Origin: an uncultured Bacteroidia bacterium
GTDB lineage: Bacteria; Bacteroidota; Bacteroidia; Bacteroidales; UBA932
Length of the DNA: 64,000 bases
Assembly (NCBI GenBank): GCA_902768665.1
Contig: CACXMA010000006.1
Span: forward strand, 1 to 64,000
Reading direction: 5' to 3'
Both the position numbers and the translations under genes were made by a program. Below are positions 1-8,706 of this stretch, piece by piece. Position 1 is the stretch's first letter, and every line of letters begins with the position of its first letter. Below the pieces are notes generated by a model. That model saw only the letters and a list, made by a program, of their open reading frames with translations. It ran no database searches and had not been told where the DNA came from.

Positions 1-94
1 TGAGGCTAAAAGGAAAGAGCCCGGTGCAATACCGAGCTCTCTTCCAATCTAAGGCCTCGTAACTAATGTTAAACCGTCCAACTTTTGGGGGTCA
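1..94. mobile_element. Possible terminal fragment of an IS3-family insertion sequence
   Basis: The segment ends at a TCA at 92-94 preceded by an ACTTTTGGGGG stretch. Read from the other strand this gives TGACCCCCAAAAGT, which resembles the TG...CA tips and C-rich inverted repeats of IS3/IS150-type elements. An imperfect hairpin (12-20 with 36-45, and 22-25 with 31-34) lies just inside. No transposase is visible because the window starts here, and the other end and target duplication cannot be seen. The assignment rests on memory of such ends and is tentative. The element, if real, would lie just downstream of the nqr operon. Confidence 0.35.
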
Positions 95-122
95 CATCAC
101 GCCGGGGAGCTTCTTTTTTGGA

Positions 123-1394
123 TTAACCTCCGAAGTTGTCGAAGAGGATGCTCTCGGGTGCGACGCCGAGCGAGTCGAGCAGGTCGCACACGCACTTTGT
201 CATCATCGGCGGACCGCACATGAAGTACTTGATGTCCTCGGGGGCCTCGTGGTCCTTGAGGTAGGTTTCGTTCATCACGTTGTGGACAAAGCCGGCGGTG
301 TACTTCACGCCTGCGGCATCGGCGGCCGGATCCGGACGGTCGAGGGCGAGGTGGAAGTGGAAGTTCGGGAAATCCTTCTCGATCTCGGCGAAGTCCTCGA
401 GGTAGAAGGCTTCGACAAGGGCGCGGGCGCCATAGAAGAAGTGGACTTCCCGCTTGGTCTTCAGCGTCTTGAACAGGTGCATGATGTGGCTGCGGAGCGG
501 GGCCATGCCGGCGCCGCCGCCGACGAAGACGTATTCCTGGGTGTCCGGGTCGTCCTTCGGGAGGAGGAACTCGCCGTAAGGACCGCTGATCCAGACCTTG
601 TCACCCGGCTTGCGGGAGAAGACATAGGTCGAGGCGATGCCCGGAGGCACGCCGGGGACGAACTTGAAGACGCCCTTCGGCTGGGTCCTGTCGAACGGAG
701 GCGTTGCGATACGGACGTTCAGCTTGATGAGGTCCTTCTCGGCCGGATACGAGGCCATGGAGTAGGCGCGGATCGTCGGGACCGTGTTCTTGAACTTCAG
801 GGAAGTGATGCCGTATTTCTCCCAGTCGCCCTTGTAGATGTCGGCGACGCCCATGTCGGCGAAGTCGGCCTCATACTCGGGGATGTCGATCTGGATGTAC
901 TCACCGGACTTGAAGTCGATGTGCTCGCCCTCGGGGAGACGGACGGTGAATTCCTTGATGAAGGTCGCGACGTTCTCGTTGGAGATGACCTCGCACTCGA
1001 GCTTCTTGACGCTGAGGGCGCTCTCCGGAACGGCGATCGAAAGGTTGTCCTTGACCTTGACCTGGCAGCCGAGGCGCCAGCCATCCTTGATCTGCCGGCG
1101 GGAGAAGAAGCCCGTCTCGGTCGGAAGGATGGTGCCGCCGCCCTCCAGGACCTGGAGCTTGCACTGGCCGCAGTTGGCCTTGCCGCCGCAGGCGGAGGGG
1201 AGGAAGATGCCGTGGTCGGCGAGGGTATGCATGACGTCGCCGCCGGGCGTGACCTCCAGTTCCTTGGAACCGCCGTTGATGGAGATCTTGACGGAACCGG
1301 ACGGGGTCAGCTTGGCTTTGACAAACAGGAGCAGGAGCACCAGCAGGAAGGTGACTGCGGTAATGACGCAGATGGCAGCAATGATCGTATTCAT
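123..1394 (-). CDS. nqrF: Na+-translocating NADH:quinone reductase subunit F
   Basis: NqrF is the NADH-oxidising entry subunit of the sodium-pumping NADH:quinone reductase; it passes electrons from NADH through FAD and a 2Fe-2S centre. The 423-residue protein has one N-terminal membrane helix (about residues 3-25), then a ferredoxin domain with cysteines in SACGGKANCGQC and a fourth in RLGCQV, then a ferredoxin-reductase module with the FAD motif RAYS, the nucleotide loop GGGAGMAPLRS and a C-terminal MCGPPMM motif. Length matches the family. It is the last gene of a minus-strand operon in the order A-B-C-D-E-F, 15 bases after nqrE. An IS-like end lies just downstream. Confidence 0.97.
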   Translation of the reverse strand: MNTIIAAICVITAVTFLLVLLLLFVKAKLTPSGSVKISINGGSKELEVTPGGDVMHTLADHGIFLPSACGGKANCGQCKLQVLEGGGTILPTETGFFSRRQIKDGWRLGCQVKVKDNLSIAVPESALSVKKLECEVISNENVATFIKEFTVRLPEGEHIDFKSGEYIQIDIPEYEADFADMGVADIYKGDWEKYGITSLKFKNTVPTIRAYSMASYPAEKDLIKLNVRIATPPFDRTQPKGVFKFVPGVPPGIASTYVFSRKPGDKVWISGPYGEFLLPKDDPDTQEYVFVGGGAGMAPLRSHIMHLFKTLKTKREVHFFYGARALVEAFYLEDFAEIEKDFPNFHFHLALDRPDPAADAAGVKYTAGFVHNVMNETYLKDHEAPEDIKYFMCGPPMMTKCVCDLLDSLGVAPESILFDNFGG

Positions 1395-1409
1395 AATCGG
1401 CCTCCTTCT

Positions 1410-2006
1410 TTAGAGATTGATACCCATGAAGGTCATGAAGGCGATGCCCATCAGACCGACGGTGATGAATGTGATGCCGAGGCCCTTGAGGGCGGCCGGG
1501 ACATTGCTGTAGGACATCTTCTCGCGGATGGCGGCGAGGGAAACGATGGCGAGGAACCAGCCCAGGCCGGAGCCGAGCGAGTAGACCGTCGCTTCACCGA
1601 TGCCGGCGAAATCCTTCTGCTGCATGAAGAGGCTGCCGCCGAGGATGGCGCAGTTGACCGCAATCAGCGGGAGGAAGATACCGAGGGAAGAATAGAGCGA
1701 GGGACTGAACTTCTCGACGACCATCTCGACGATCTGCACGATGGCGGCGATGACGGCGATGAAGATGATGAAGCTGAGGAAGCTCAGGTCCACCCCTTCC
1801 ATCAGGGCGTCCGGCGCGAGGACGTACTTGTTGAGGAGATAGTTGATCGGAAGCGTCACCAGGAGGACGAAGATAACAGCGACACCCAGGCCGGCAGCTG
1901 TCTTCACGTTCTTCGATACTGCCAGGAATGAGCACATTCCGAGGAAGTATGCGAAGATCATGTTGTCAACGAAAATTGACCTTACGAATAAGCTGAGATA
2001 TTCCAT
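1410..2006 (-). CDS. nqrE: Na+-translocating NADH:quinone reductase subunit E
   Basis: NqrE is one of the two homologous six-helix membrane subunits (D and E) of the sodium-pumping complex, and the D/E pair binds an iron centre in the membrane. The 198-residue protein is almost entirely hydrophobic, beginning [23 protein letters not shown], with the conserved [12 protein letters not shown] segment that includes a cysteine in the first helices and a second cysteine in [10 protein letters not shown]. Length matches the family. It sits between nqrD and nqrF in the operon with short gaps (24 and 15 bases), so it is probably co-transcribed and assembled with them. Confidence 0.97.
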   Translation of the reverse strand: MEYLSLFVRSIFVDNMIFAYFLGMCSFLAVSKNVKTAAGLGVAVIFVLLVTLPINYLLNKYVLAPDALMEGVDLSFLSFIIFIAVIAAIVQIVEMVVEKFSPSLYSSLGIFLPLIAVNCAILGGSLFMQQKDFAGIGEATVYSLGSGLGWFLAIVSLAAIREKMSYSNVPAALKGLGITFITVGLMGIAFMTFMGINL

Positions 2007-2030
2007 AATCTATATAGCAGGGTGTTAGTG

Positions 2031-2645
2031 TTACTTCTCCTGGAGATCCTTCTGGATGCTGCGCTGGACCCAGACGATGCAGCCCAGGAGAATCAGCGCG
2101 AACGGCGGAAGGATGACGAGGTTGTTGGTTACATAGCCGAAGCGGCCCAGGATGTCGACACCGAAGAGGGTGCCGCTGCCCAGCAGCTCGCGGAAGAAGG
2201 CGACTACGAGCAGGATCATACCGTAGCCTGCGCCGTTGGCGATGCCGTCGAGGAAACTCGGCCAGGGCTTGTTGCCCAGGGCGAAGGCCTCGATGCGGCC
2301 CATGACGATGCAGTTGGTGATGATCAGGCCGATGTAGACGCTCAGCTGGCGGTCGATGGCGTAGGTCGCTTCAAAGGACTTGAGGAGCTGATCCACGAGG
2401 ATCACCATCATGGCGACCACCACGAGCTGGACGATGATGCGGACCCGGCCCGGGATGGTGTTGCGGAGGATCGAGAGCACGAGGCTGGACAGGCCGCAGA
2501 CCGCGATGACGGAGAGGGTCATGACCAGGGCGCCTTTCAGCGTCACCGTGACGGCGAGGGAGGAACAGATACCGAGGACAAGGACGGTAATCGGATTGCC
2601 CTTGAAGATCGGATTGAGGATGGTTTCTTTGATCTTTGCATTCAT
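2031..2645 (-). CDS. nqrD: Na+-translocating NADH:quinone reductase subunit D
   Basis: NqrD is the second six-helix membrane subunit and pairs with NqrE around the membrane iron site. The 204-residue protein shows the typical NPITVLVLGICSSLAVT segment with its cysteine, and later TNCIVMGRIEAFAL, the counterpart of the cysteine-bearing helix in NqrE. Its C-terminus faces the cytoplasm in known structures. It starts 3 bases after the nqrC stop, so translation of C and D is likely coupled. Length matches the family. Confidence 0.97.
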   Translation of the reverse strand: MNAKIKETILNPIFKGNPITVLVLGICSSLAVTVTLKGALVMTLSVIAVCGLSSLVLSILRNTIPGRVRIIVQLVVVAMMVILVDQLLKSFEATYAIDRQLSVYIGLIITNCIVMGRIEAFALGNKPWPSFLDGIANGAGYGMILLVVAFFRELLGSGTLFGVDILGRFGYVTNNLVILPPFALILLGCIVWVQRSIQKDLQEK

Positions 2646-2648
2646 GGC

Positions 2649-3497
2649 TTATTCCTCCGTGTTTTTATCCTGGCAGCAGGGTTTGTCACAGGCTTCCTGC
2701 TCCTTGTCGCAGTCGTGGCCTTCGCAGGCTTCGTGCTGCTGCTCACAGGGAGCGGCGGCAATGCCCGTGAAGAGCGGTTTGTAGAGACCGAGCCAGAGGT
2801 TGATGGCCTCGTTGAGGCCCTTGGAAGTCATGGTCGCACCGGCGATGGCGTCGATGCCGTTGCTCTCGCCGAGTTTGTGGGCGCCGGGTTTGGCGATCTC
2901 GAACTGGACGCCTTCCTCGGCGACGAGCACCTGCTTGTCGACGAACAGGTCCTGGAACCTCGGGTCGTCCTTGATCTTGGAACCGAGGCCGGCGGTCTCG
3001 CTTTCATGATCGAAGAAAGCGCCCTTGAAGGTCGTTCCCTCGAAGGAGAGGTAGCCCCAGATCGGGCCCCAGAGGCCGGCACCGTAGACGGGGATGACCG
3101 TCAGGCCGTTCTTGAACTTGAAGACGGGGAGCTGCTCCGGAACGCCGCCGCTGCGGGCTGTCTTGAAGATGGCCTTCAGCATGGACGGGGTGTAGATCTG
3201 GATCTTGTCGGCGGGGGCGGTCAGCAGGCTGTCCACCGTGGCGCCTTCGGCGTTGATGAGGTAGGCCTCGGCGATGTTTTCGGAGTACATCTGGAGGACC
3301 TTGTCATTGCCCATGGCCTCGAAACCGGCCTTGTCGCCGAGTCCGGCGGCCTTCATCATCTGGGAGATGACGTCGGCCTTCTCGTTGGCGAGCTGGTTGG
3401 GCTTCAGGGTCTGGGAAACCACCGCAAGCACCGCAGCCACCACGATGACGATGACCGTCGTGTAGAGGATGGTGTATCCGTTGTTGTTGGTATTCAT
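2649..3497 (-). CDS. nqrC: Na+-translocating NADH:quinone reductase subunit C with Cys-rich tail
   Basis: NqrC carries a covalently bound FMN on the outer side of the membrane. The 282-residue protein has one N-terminal membrane helix (about residues 8-28) and an FMN-binding domain ending in DAIAGATMTSKG, where the threonine of AGAT is the expected flavinylation site. No apbE flavin transferase lies in the window. The last 35 or so residues are odd: after GLYKPLFTGIAA comes a hydrophilic tail with six cysteines and two histidines, including CEQQHEAC, CEGHDC and DKPCC. I do not recall such a tail in other NqrC proteins, which usually stop soon after the KPLF segment. It may bind metal or be an unstructured extension. 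Confidence 0.95.
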   Translation of the reverse strand: MNTNNNGYTILYTTVIVIVVAAVLAVVSQTLKPNQLANEKADVISQMMKAAGLGDKAGFEAMGNDKVLQMYSENIAEAYLINAEGATVDSLLTAPADKIQIYTPSMLKAIFKTARSGGVPEQLPVFKFKNGLTVIPVYGAGLWGPIWGYLSFEGTTFKGAFFDHESETAGLGSKIKDDPRFQDLFVDKQVLVAEEGVQFEIAKPGAHKLGESNGIDAIAGATMTSKGLNEAINLWLGLYKPLFTGIAAAPCEQQHEACEGHDCDKEQEACDKPCCQDKNTEE

Positions 3498-3501
3498 GGT
3501 G

Positions 3502-4650
3502 TTATGCGGTTTTGAGTTTCTTGTTTCTGCGGGAGATGTGCCGCGAGACGACGCAGTGGTCGATCAGCGGGGCGAAGGTGTTCATCAGCAGGATCGCGAG
3601 CATCATGCCCTCGGCATAGCCCGGGTTCCAGAGACGGACCGTCACGGCCAGGGCGCCGATCAGGAAGCCGTAGATCCACTTGCCGCACTCCGTCTGGGCG
3701 GAGGTGACCGGGTCGGTGGCCATGAAGACCGTGCCGAAGAGGAAGCCGCCCATCACGAGCTGGTAGTAGCAGGGGAGATCCGTGGCGCCACCCAGCTGGC
3801 CGAGCCATCCGATGAGGAGACCGCCGGCGACGCTGCTGACCATGATCTTCCAGGAGGCGACACCCGTCCAGATGAGGAGGACGGCGCCGAGGAGGATGGC
3901 GATGGCGCTGGTCTCACCGACCGAGCCGGGGATGAGGCCGTTGAACAGGTCCCAGAAGCTCCAGCCGTTGTCCGTCAGGGCCTGCACCGTATGGCGGCCC
4001 GCCTCGTCCGTGACGGCGAGCGGGGTCGCTGCCGTGACGGCGTCCATACCCTTCGGAACGGAAATCCAGACGGAATCGCCGGACAGGTAGCTCGGGTAGG
4101 AGAAGAAGAGGAAGGCGCGGGAGAGCAGGGCCGGGTTCCAGATGTTCATGCCGGTGCCGCCGAAGACGCACTTGCCGAAGATGACGGCGAAGGCGACGGC
4201 GATGGCGAGCATCCAGAGCGGCGTGCTGACCGGGACGATGAGCGGGATGAGGAAACCGGAGACGAGGTAGCCCTCGTTGACTTCCTCGCCCTTGATCTGC
4301 GCGTCGGCGAATTCGATGAACAGGCCGACGACATAGGAGACGATGAACAGCGGCAGCATCTTCAGCAGGCCGTACCAGAACATCTTCCAGAAGCCCCATT
4401 CGAGGCCGGCGCTGAGCGATGCCTGGTAACCGACGTTGTACATGCCGAACAGGGCCGCGGGAACCAGCGCGATGACCACCATGATCATCACGCGCTTGAG
4501 GTCGATGGCGTCCCGCACGTGGGCGCCCTTGCGGGTCACCGTGTCGGGAACGCGGAGGAAGGTCTCGAAGGCATCCACCGTGGAGTGAAGGAATCCGAGC
4601 TTGCCGCCTTTTTCAAAGAGGCCGGGCTTCGTTGTTTTGTTTTCTTCCAT
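3502..4650 (-). CDS. nqrB: Na+-translocating NADH:quinone reductase subunit B
   Basis: NqrB is the large membrane subunit that carries a covalent FMN and riboflavin and forms much of the sodium path. The 382-residue protein has a hydrophilic N-terminus followed by about ten hydrophobic segments. The motif GMDAVTAATPLA contains the likely flavinylated threonine (Asp followed by an A-A-T core, as in other NqrB proteins). The GGTGMNIWNPALLSRAFLFFSYP segment is a family hallmark. It lies between nqrA (12 bases upstream) and nqrC (4 bases downstream). Length is slightly shorter than the roughly 410 residues of Vibrio NqrB. Confidence 0.97.
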   Translation of the reverse strand: MEENKTTKPGLFEKGGKLGFLHSTVDAFETFLRVPDTVTRKGAHVRDAIDLKRVMIMVVIALVPAALFGMYNVGYQASLSAGLEWGFWKMFWYGLLKMLPLFIVSYVVGLFIEFADAQIKGEEVNEGYLVSGFLIPLIVPVSTPLWMLAIAVAFAVIFGKCVFGGTGMNIWNPALLSRAFLFFSYPSYLSGDSVWISVPKGMDAVTAATPLAVTDEAGRHTVQALTDNGWSFWDLFNGLIPGSVGETSAIAILLGAVLLIWTGVASWKIMVSSVAGGLLIGWLGQLGGATDLPCYYQLVMGGFLFGTVFMATDPVTSAQTECGKWIYGFLIGALAVTVRLWNPGYAEGMMLAILLMNTFAPLIDHCVVSRHISRRNKKLKTA

Positions 4651-4662
4651 AGTGCAATTCCT

Positions 4663-6012
4663 TTAAGCCATTTCCTTGATCATGTAGTCGATGCCGTCGG
4701 CGACGATGGACTGGATGTTGTTCTTGGACGGGTCCACATAGTCGCACAGGGCCAGGTCCTCGGGCAGGACCTCGTAGATGCCGAACTGCTCCATCTTCTC
4801 GATGTCCTTGGCCAGGCAGGCCTTGATGAGGTAGATCGGGAAGAGGTCCATCGGGGTCACGTCCTCGAAGCACTTCGTCTGGACGAAGGCGCGGGGACCG
4901 CCGTGGAGATTCGTATCCATGTCGTATTTCTTGCGGGGCGTCAGCCAGGAGAAGTAGCACGCGGAGGTGCTGAAGAGCTTCGGGCGGAAAGGCTTGGCCC
5001 AGCCGAACCATTCCTTCTCGTTGCCCTCGCGCAGCAGCGTGAGCTGGTCCTGGAAGAAGCCGAGGTAGCCTTCGCGGCCGAGGCATTCGCCGGTGAGGAC
5101 GTTGCCGCCGATGACGCGGATGTTCTCAGCGGCGTCGTCGGTCAGGGCTGCGACGGGCGTGCCGGGCAGGGCGGTGACGTAGGCGGGATCGCTCACGGCA
5201 GGGCCGGTAATGGCAACCTTGCGGGTGAGGTCGAGCTTGCCGGTGGCGAAGAGCTTGCCGATGGCGGCGACCAGGGGCAGGGAGACCGTCCACACGGTGT
5301 CGCCCTTGAGGATCGGGTCGATGTGGCTGATCTGGACGCCGACATTGCCGGCCGGGTGCTTGCCGCCGACAACGTGCATGATGACGTTCTCGATCTTGTG
5401 GAACGGGGAGCTGCTGGCCGTGCGTTCGCCGATGCAGAAATGCACGCCGCCGGGGGTCAGCTTGCCGAGGACGTCGATGCCGGCCTGTACGTACGGGACG
5501 TCGGCGGACAGCGAATAATCATAATCCGCGGCGAGCGGGGCGGTGTTGAAGGCGGAGATGAACAGGGACTTCGGCGTCGCTTCCGGGTCGGCGATGATGC
5601 CGTAGGGGCGCTGGACGAGGGAAACCCAGAGGCCGCTCCTGAGGAGCAGGTCCCGGACCTCGGCGCTCTGGAGCGCGGCGATCTTCTGTGCACCGAAATC
5701 GACGGAAGCCTGCTTGCCGTCGGCCTTCACGAGGACGGCGAGCAGTTTGCGCTTCTCGCCGCGGACAATCTGCTGCACGGTGCCGCTGACCGGCGAAGTG
5801 AGCAGGATCCCGGGGCGGGATTTGTCTGCCATGACGGGAGAACCCGCAAGGACAGGGTCGCCTTCCTTCACGAGCAGCCGGGGCAGGAACCCCTTGAAGT
5901 CCGTGGGCTTGACGGCGACGATGTCCGGAGCCACCGTCTTGACCGTCTTTTGGGCTGCGACCCCCTTGATCGGGATGTCGAGGCCTTTCTTGAGATGGAT
6001 GGTGTTGGACAT
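4663..6012 (-). CDS. nqrA: Na+-translocating NADH:quinone reductase subunit A
   Basis: NqrA is the peripheral cytoplasmic subunit at the quinone end of the complex. The 449-residue protein has no membrane helix. It begins MSNTIHLKKGLDIPIKG, the typical NqrA opening with its biotinyl-lipoyl-like fold, and contains the conserved GTVQQIVRGEKRKL, HVVGGKHPAGNVGVQISHI and TKCFEDVTPMDLFP segments. It is the first gene of the six-gene operon. The ATG at 6010-6012 lies about 38 bases after a promoter -7 element on the minus strand. Length matches the family. Confidence 0.97.
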   Translation of the reverse strand: MSNTIHLKKGLDIPIKGVAAQKTVKTVAPDIVAVKPTDFKGFLPRLLVKEGDPVLAGSPVMADKSRPGILLTSPVSGTVQQIVRGEKRKLLAVLVKADGKQASVDFGAQKIAALQSAEVRDLLLRSGLWVSLVQRPYGIIADPEATPKSLFISAFNTAPLAADYDYSLSADVPYVQAGIDVLGKLTPGGVHFCIGERTASSSPFHKIENVIMHVVGGKHPAGNVGVQISHIDPILKGDTVWTVSLPLVAAIGKLFATGKLDLTRKVAITGPAVSDPAYVTALPGTPVAALTDDAAENIRVIGGNVLTGECLGREGYLGFFQDQLTLLREGNEKEWFGWAKPFRPKLFSTSACYFSWLTPRKKYDMDTNLHGGPRAFVQTKCFEDVTPMDLFPIYLIKACLAKDIEKMEQFGIYEVLPEDLALCDYVDPSKNNIQSIVADGIDYMIKEMA

Positions 6013-6049
6013 TATCGTTAATAATTAGTAGAATTTTCAATTCAGCCAA

Positions 6050-6057
6050 CAAAGATA
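6050..6057 (-). promoter_or_regulatory. Promoter -7 element of the nqr operon
   Basis: On the minus strand the sequence reads TATCTTTG, matching the Bacteroidota -7 consensus TAnnTTTG. It lies about 38 bases before the nqrA start codon. A good TTTG at the -33 position is not evident, so strength is uncertain. The divergent helicase gene starts within about 100 bases, so the two genes share this short upstream region. Confidence 0.55.
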
Positions 6058-6079
6058 ACAAATATTTACTAAATTCGCA

Positions 6080-8602
6080 GTGAAATCTTGGCGGCATCCG
6101 GCGGGTGCCGCGGTGAAGAGTAGAAAGAGAGGTCGAAACAGAAAAAAACAACAAGTGGGAACGATTCTAGAAGGACTCAACCGGGAGCAGCGGGCTGCTG
6201 CCGAGTGTGTGGACGGACCGGTGCTGATCGTGGCGGGAGCCGGATCCGGGAAGACGCGCGTGCTGACCACGCGCATCGCCTGGCTCATCGGGGAGAAGGG
6301 CATCGCGCCGGAGCGGATTCTGGCTTTGACCTTTACGAAAAAGGCGGCGCAGGAGATGAAGGAACGCATCGCCGGGATGATCGGCGAGCGGAAGGCCCGC
6401 CGCATCTGGATGGGCACTTTCCACTCGGTGTTCATCCGCTTCCTGCGGGACTACGCCGACAGGCTGGGATACCCGCCGTCCTTCACCATCTACGACACCT
6501 CCGACTCGCAGAGCGCCATCAAAACCTGTGTCAAACAGCTCCAGCTGGACGACAAGATCTATAAGCCCCGGGAGGTGCTCGGGAAGATTTCCATGGCCAA
6601 GAACGGCCTTTACACGGCCAAGGCTTATGCCGCCGACCCGAAAATCCAGGAAATCGACCGCCTGCAGAAAAAGCCGGAGCTCCACCGCATCTTCTCGCTT
6701 TACGAGCAGACCTGCCGGCAGAGCGGGGTCATGGACTTTGACGACATCCTGCTCAATATGAACATCCTGCTGCGGGACGTGCCCGAGGCCCGGGAAGAGA
6801 TCGCCGCGCGCTTCGACCACATCCTCGTGGACGAGTACCAGGACACGAACCGGGCGCAGTACCAGATCCTCCGCTACCTCTCCGCCGGGCACCGCAACCT
6901 CTGCGTGGTGGGCGACGATTCTCAGTCGATCTATGCCTTCCGCGGCGCCAACATCGGGAACATCCTCCACTTCCAGAAGGATTACCCGGGCTGCCGCATC
7001 TTCCGCCTGGAGAGCAACTACCGTTCGACGCAGATGATTGTCAATGCGTCCAACAAGCTGATATCCAGGAACGAAGGCCGCATCCCGAAGCAGTGCCGCG
7101 CCATCGGCGGGGCGGGGGAGAAGATCCGGCTGGTCAAGGCTTTCGACGAGACGACCGAGGCGACCCTCGCCGCCGGGACCATCCTCTCCCGGATGCGGGA
7201 GGAAAAGGCCGAGTACCGGGATTTTGCCATTCTGTACCGCACGAACGCCCAGTCCCGGGCGCTGGAGGAGGCCCTCCGCAAGCGGAACCTGCCCTACATG
7301 ATCTTCTCCGGCAACTCCTTCTTCGACCGGGCCGAGGTCAAGGACATGATGTCCTACCTCAAGCTGGTGGTGAACCCTTCCGACAACGAGTCCTTCAAGC
7401 GCATCGTCAACAAGCCCGCCCGCGGAATCGGCGAGACTTCCGTCCATGCCCTGGAAGAGGCCGCCCGTGCCGCCGGAGAGCCCCTGATGGCCGCTGCCTA
7501 CCGCGAGGGACTCGAGGCCCATGGCCTTCGAAACGCCGCCGTCGTGAAGTTCCGCGAGTTCTGCGGGATGATCCTCCGGCTCCATGAACTGGCCGGGACG
7601 GCGGATGCCTATGACCTTGTCACCCAGATTGCCGACGCTTCCGGCCTATACCTCTTTTATAAGAGCGACACCTCCATCGAAGGGCAGGCCCGGACGGCGA
7701 ATGTCGAGGAACTGCTCAACTCCGTCGCCCGCTTCGTCGAGGAGCGCAAGGCGGACCAGCGGGCGGGCCTTCTCGCCGAAGGGAAGTACGACGACGAGTC
7801 GGACATCCCCGACGATGCCATCGATCCCGTGACCCTCGGGGCTTTCCTCGAGGACATCTCCCTGCTGAGCAACGCCGACACCGCCTCCGAGGACAACGAC
7901 ACCAACAAAATCGCCTTGATGACGGCCCACTCCGCCAAGGGGCTGGAGTTCCCGCATGTGCTCGTCGTCGGTATGGAGGAGAATCTCTTCCCGTCGATGT
8001 CCATGCTCTATTCCGCCAAGGACCTGGAAGAGGAACGCCGGTTGTTCTATGTCGCCATGACCCGCGCCAAGAAGAGCCTGACGCTGCTCTATGCAGAATC
8101 CCGCATGCGAAACGGGCGGCATGAATCCAATTCCCCGAGCCGCTTCCTGCGCGAGCTGGACGAGTCCTGTGTGGAGAATCCGCTCCGCCGCGACGGCGAA
8201 GTGCCCGTCGATTCGGGTATGCTCCGCGGATGGTCCGGCGGCCGTTCGACGGGTCCGTGGTCGTCCGCGCCGCGGTCTGTTCCGCGCCCGTCCGCGTCCC
8301 GTCCATCCGATTCCCGCCCTGCCGTTTCCCGGCCGGAGCCGCCGCGTCCCGCCGCTCCGTCCAAGCTCACGATGGAGGCGCTGCGCACCCGCCCGCTTCC
8401 CGACAAGATTCCCGACGCCGACTTCGTTCCGGTCTCCATGGACAAGATCGTCCAGGGCATCCGGGTCGAACACAACCGCTTCGGCATGGGGACCGTGCTG
8501 GAAGTTACGGGCAGGATCCCCGACCTCAAGGCGAAAATCCGCTTCGACCAGTACGGCGAAAAAATCCTTCTTCTGAAGTTCGCCAAGCTCCGCCTCCCCT
8601 AA
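6080..8602 (+). CDS. pcrA: UvrD/PcrA-family superfamily 1 DNA helicase
   Basis: This is a 3'-5' DNA helicase acting in excision repair and in clearing proteins from DNA. Motifs run in order: the Q-motif region LNREQRAA, Walker A AGAGSGKTRVL, Walker B LVDEYQDTN, GDDSQSIYAFRGA (III), ESNYRS (IV), MTAHSAKGLEFPH (V) and LFYVAMTRAKK (VI). A linker rich in Pro, Arg and Ser (about residues 720-770) leads to a C-terminal PcrA-type Tudor-like domain with VEHNRFGMGTVLEV. The open frame starts with GTG at 6080; a second GTG at 6155 would begin VGTILEGLNREQRAA and fits the usual family N-terminus better, so the true start may be there (815 residues). It is divergent from nqrA. Confidence 0.93.
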   Translation: MKSWRHPAGAAVKSRKRGRNRKKQQVGTILEGLNREQRAAAECVDGPVLIVAGAGSGKTRVLTTRIAWLIGEKGIAPERILALTFTKKAAQEMKERIAGMIGERKARRIWMGTFHSVFIRFLRDYADRLGYPPSFTIYDTSDSQSAIKTCVKQLQLDDKIYKPREVLGKISMAKNGLYTAKAYAADPKIQEIDRLQKKPELHRIFSLYEQTCRQSGVMDFDDILLNMNILLRDVPEAREEIAARFDHILVDEYQDTNRAQYQILRYLSAGHRNLCVVGDDSQSIYAFRGANIGNILHFQKDYPGCRIFRLESNYRSTQMIVNASNKLISRNEGRIPKQCRAIGGAGEKIRLVKAFDETTEATLAAGTILSRMREEKAEYRDFAILYRTNAQSRALEEALRKRNLPYMIFSGNSFFDRAEVKDMMSYLKLVVNPSDNESFKRIVNKPARGIGETSVHALEEAARAAGEPLMAAAYREGLEAHGLRNAAVVKFREFCGMILRLHELAGTADAYDLVTQIADASGLYLFYKSDTSIEGQARTANVEELLNSVARFVEERKADQRAGLLAEGKYDDESDIPDDAIDPVTLGAFLEDISLLSNADTASEDNDTNKIALMTAHSAKGLEFPHVLVVGMEENLFPSMSMLYSAKDLEEERRLFYVAMTRAKKSLTLLYAESRMRNGRHESNSPSRFLRELDESCVENPLRRDGEVPVDSGMLRGWSGGRSTGPWSSAPRSVPRPSASRPSDSRPAVSRPEPPRPAAPSKLTMEALRTRPLPDKIPDADFVPVSMDKIVQGIRVEHNRFGMGTVLEVTGRIPDLKAKIRFDQYGEKILLLKFAKLRLP

Positions 8603-8706
8603 AAGCATATAAGAAAAGTTTCCGGAGGTCAGATTTTTCTGTTTCTTAAGTCGAATTTTCTGTTTCTTAACTGTCTTCAGGCCGCATGAGACTTATATTT
8701 GCGGCC

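Noticed and set aside
3469-6021. Plus-strand open frame (850 codons) opposite nqrA and nqrB
   Set aside because: The nqr proteins on the minus strand are certain; this frame has biased acidic composition and no start context.
8694-8701. TATATTTG as a certain promoter for the DUF4493-type gene
   Set aside because: It would leave almost no leader before the chosen ATG and no -33 element is visible, so it is only mentioned in the gene entry.
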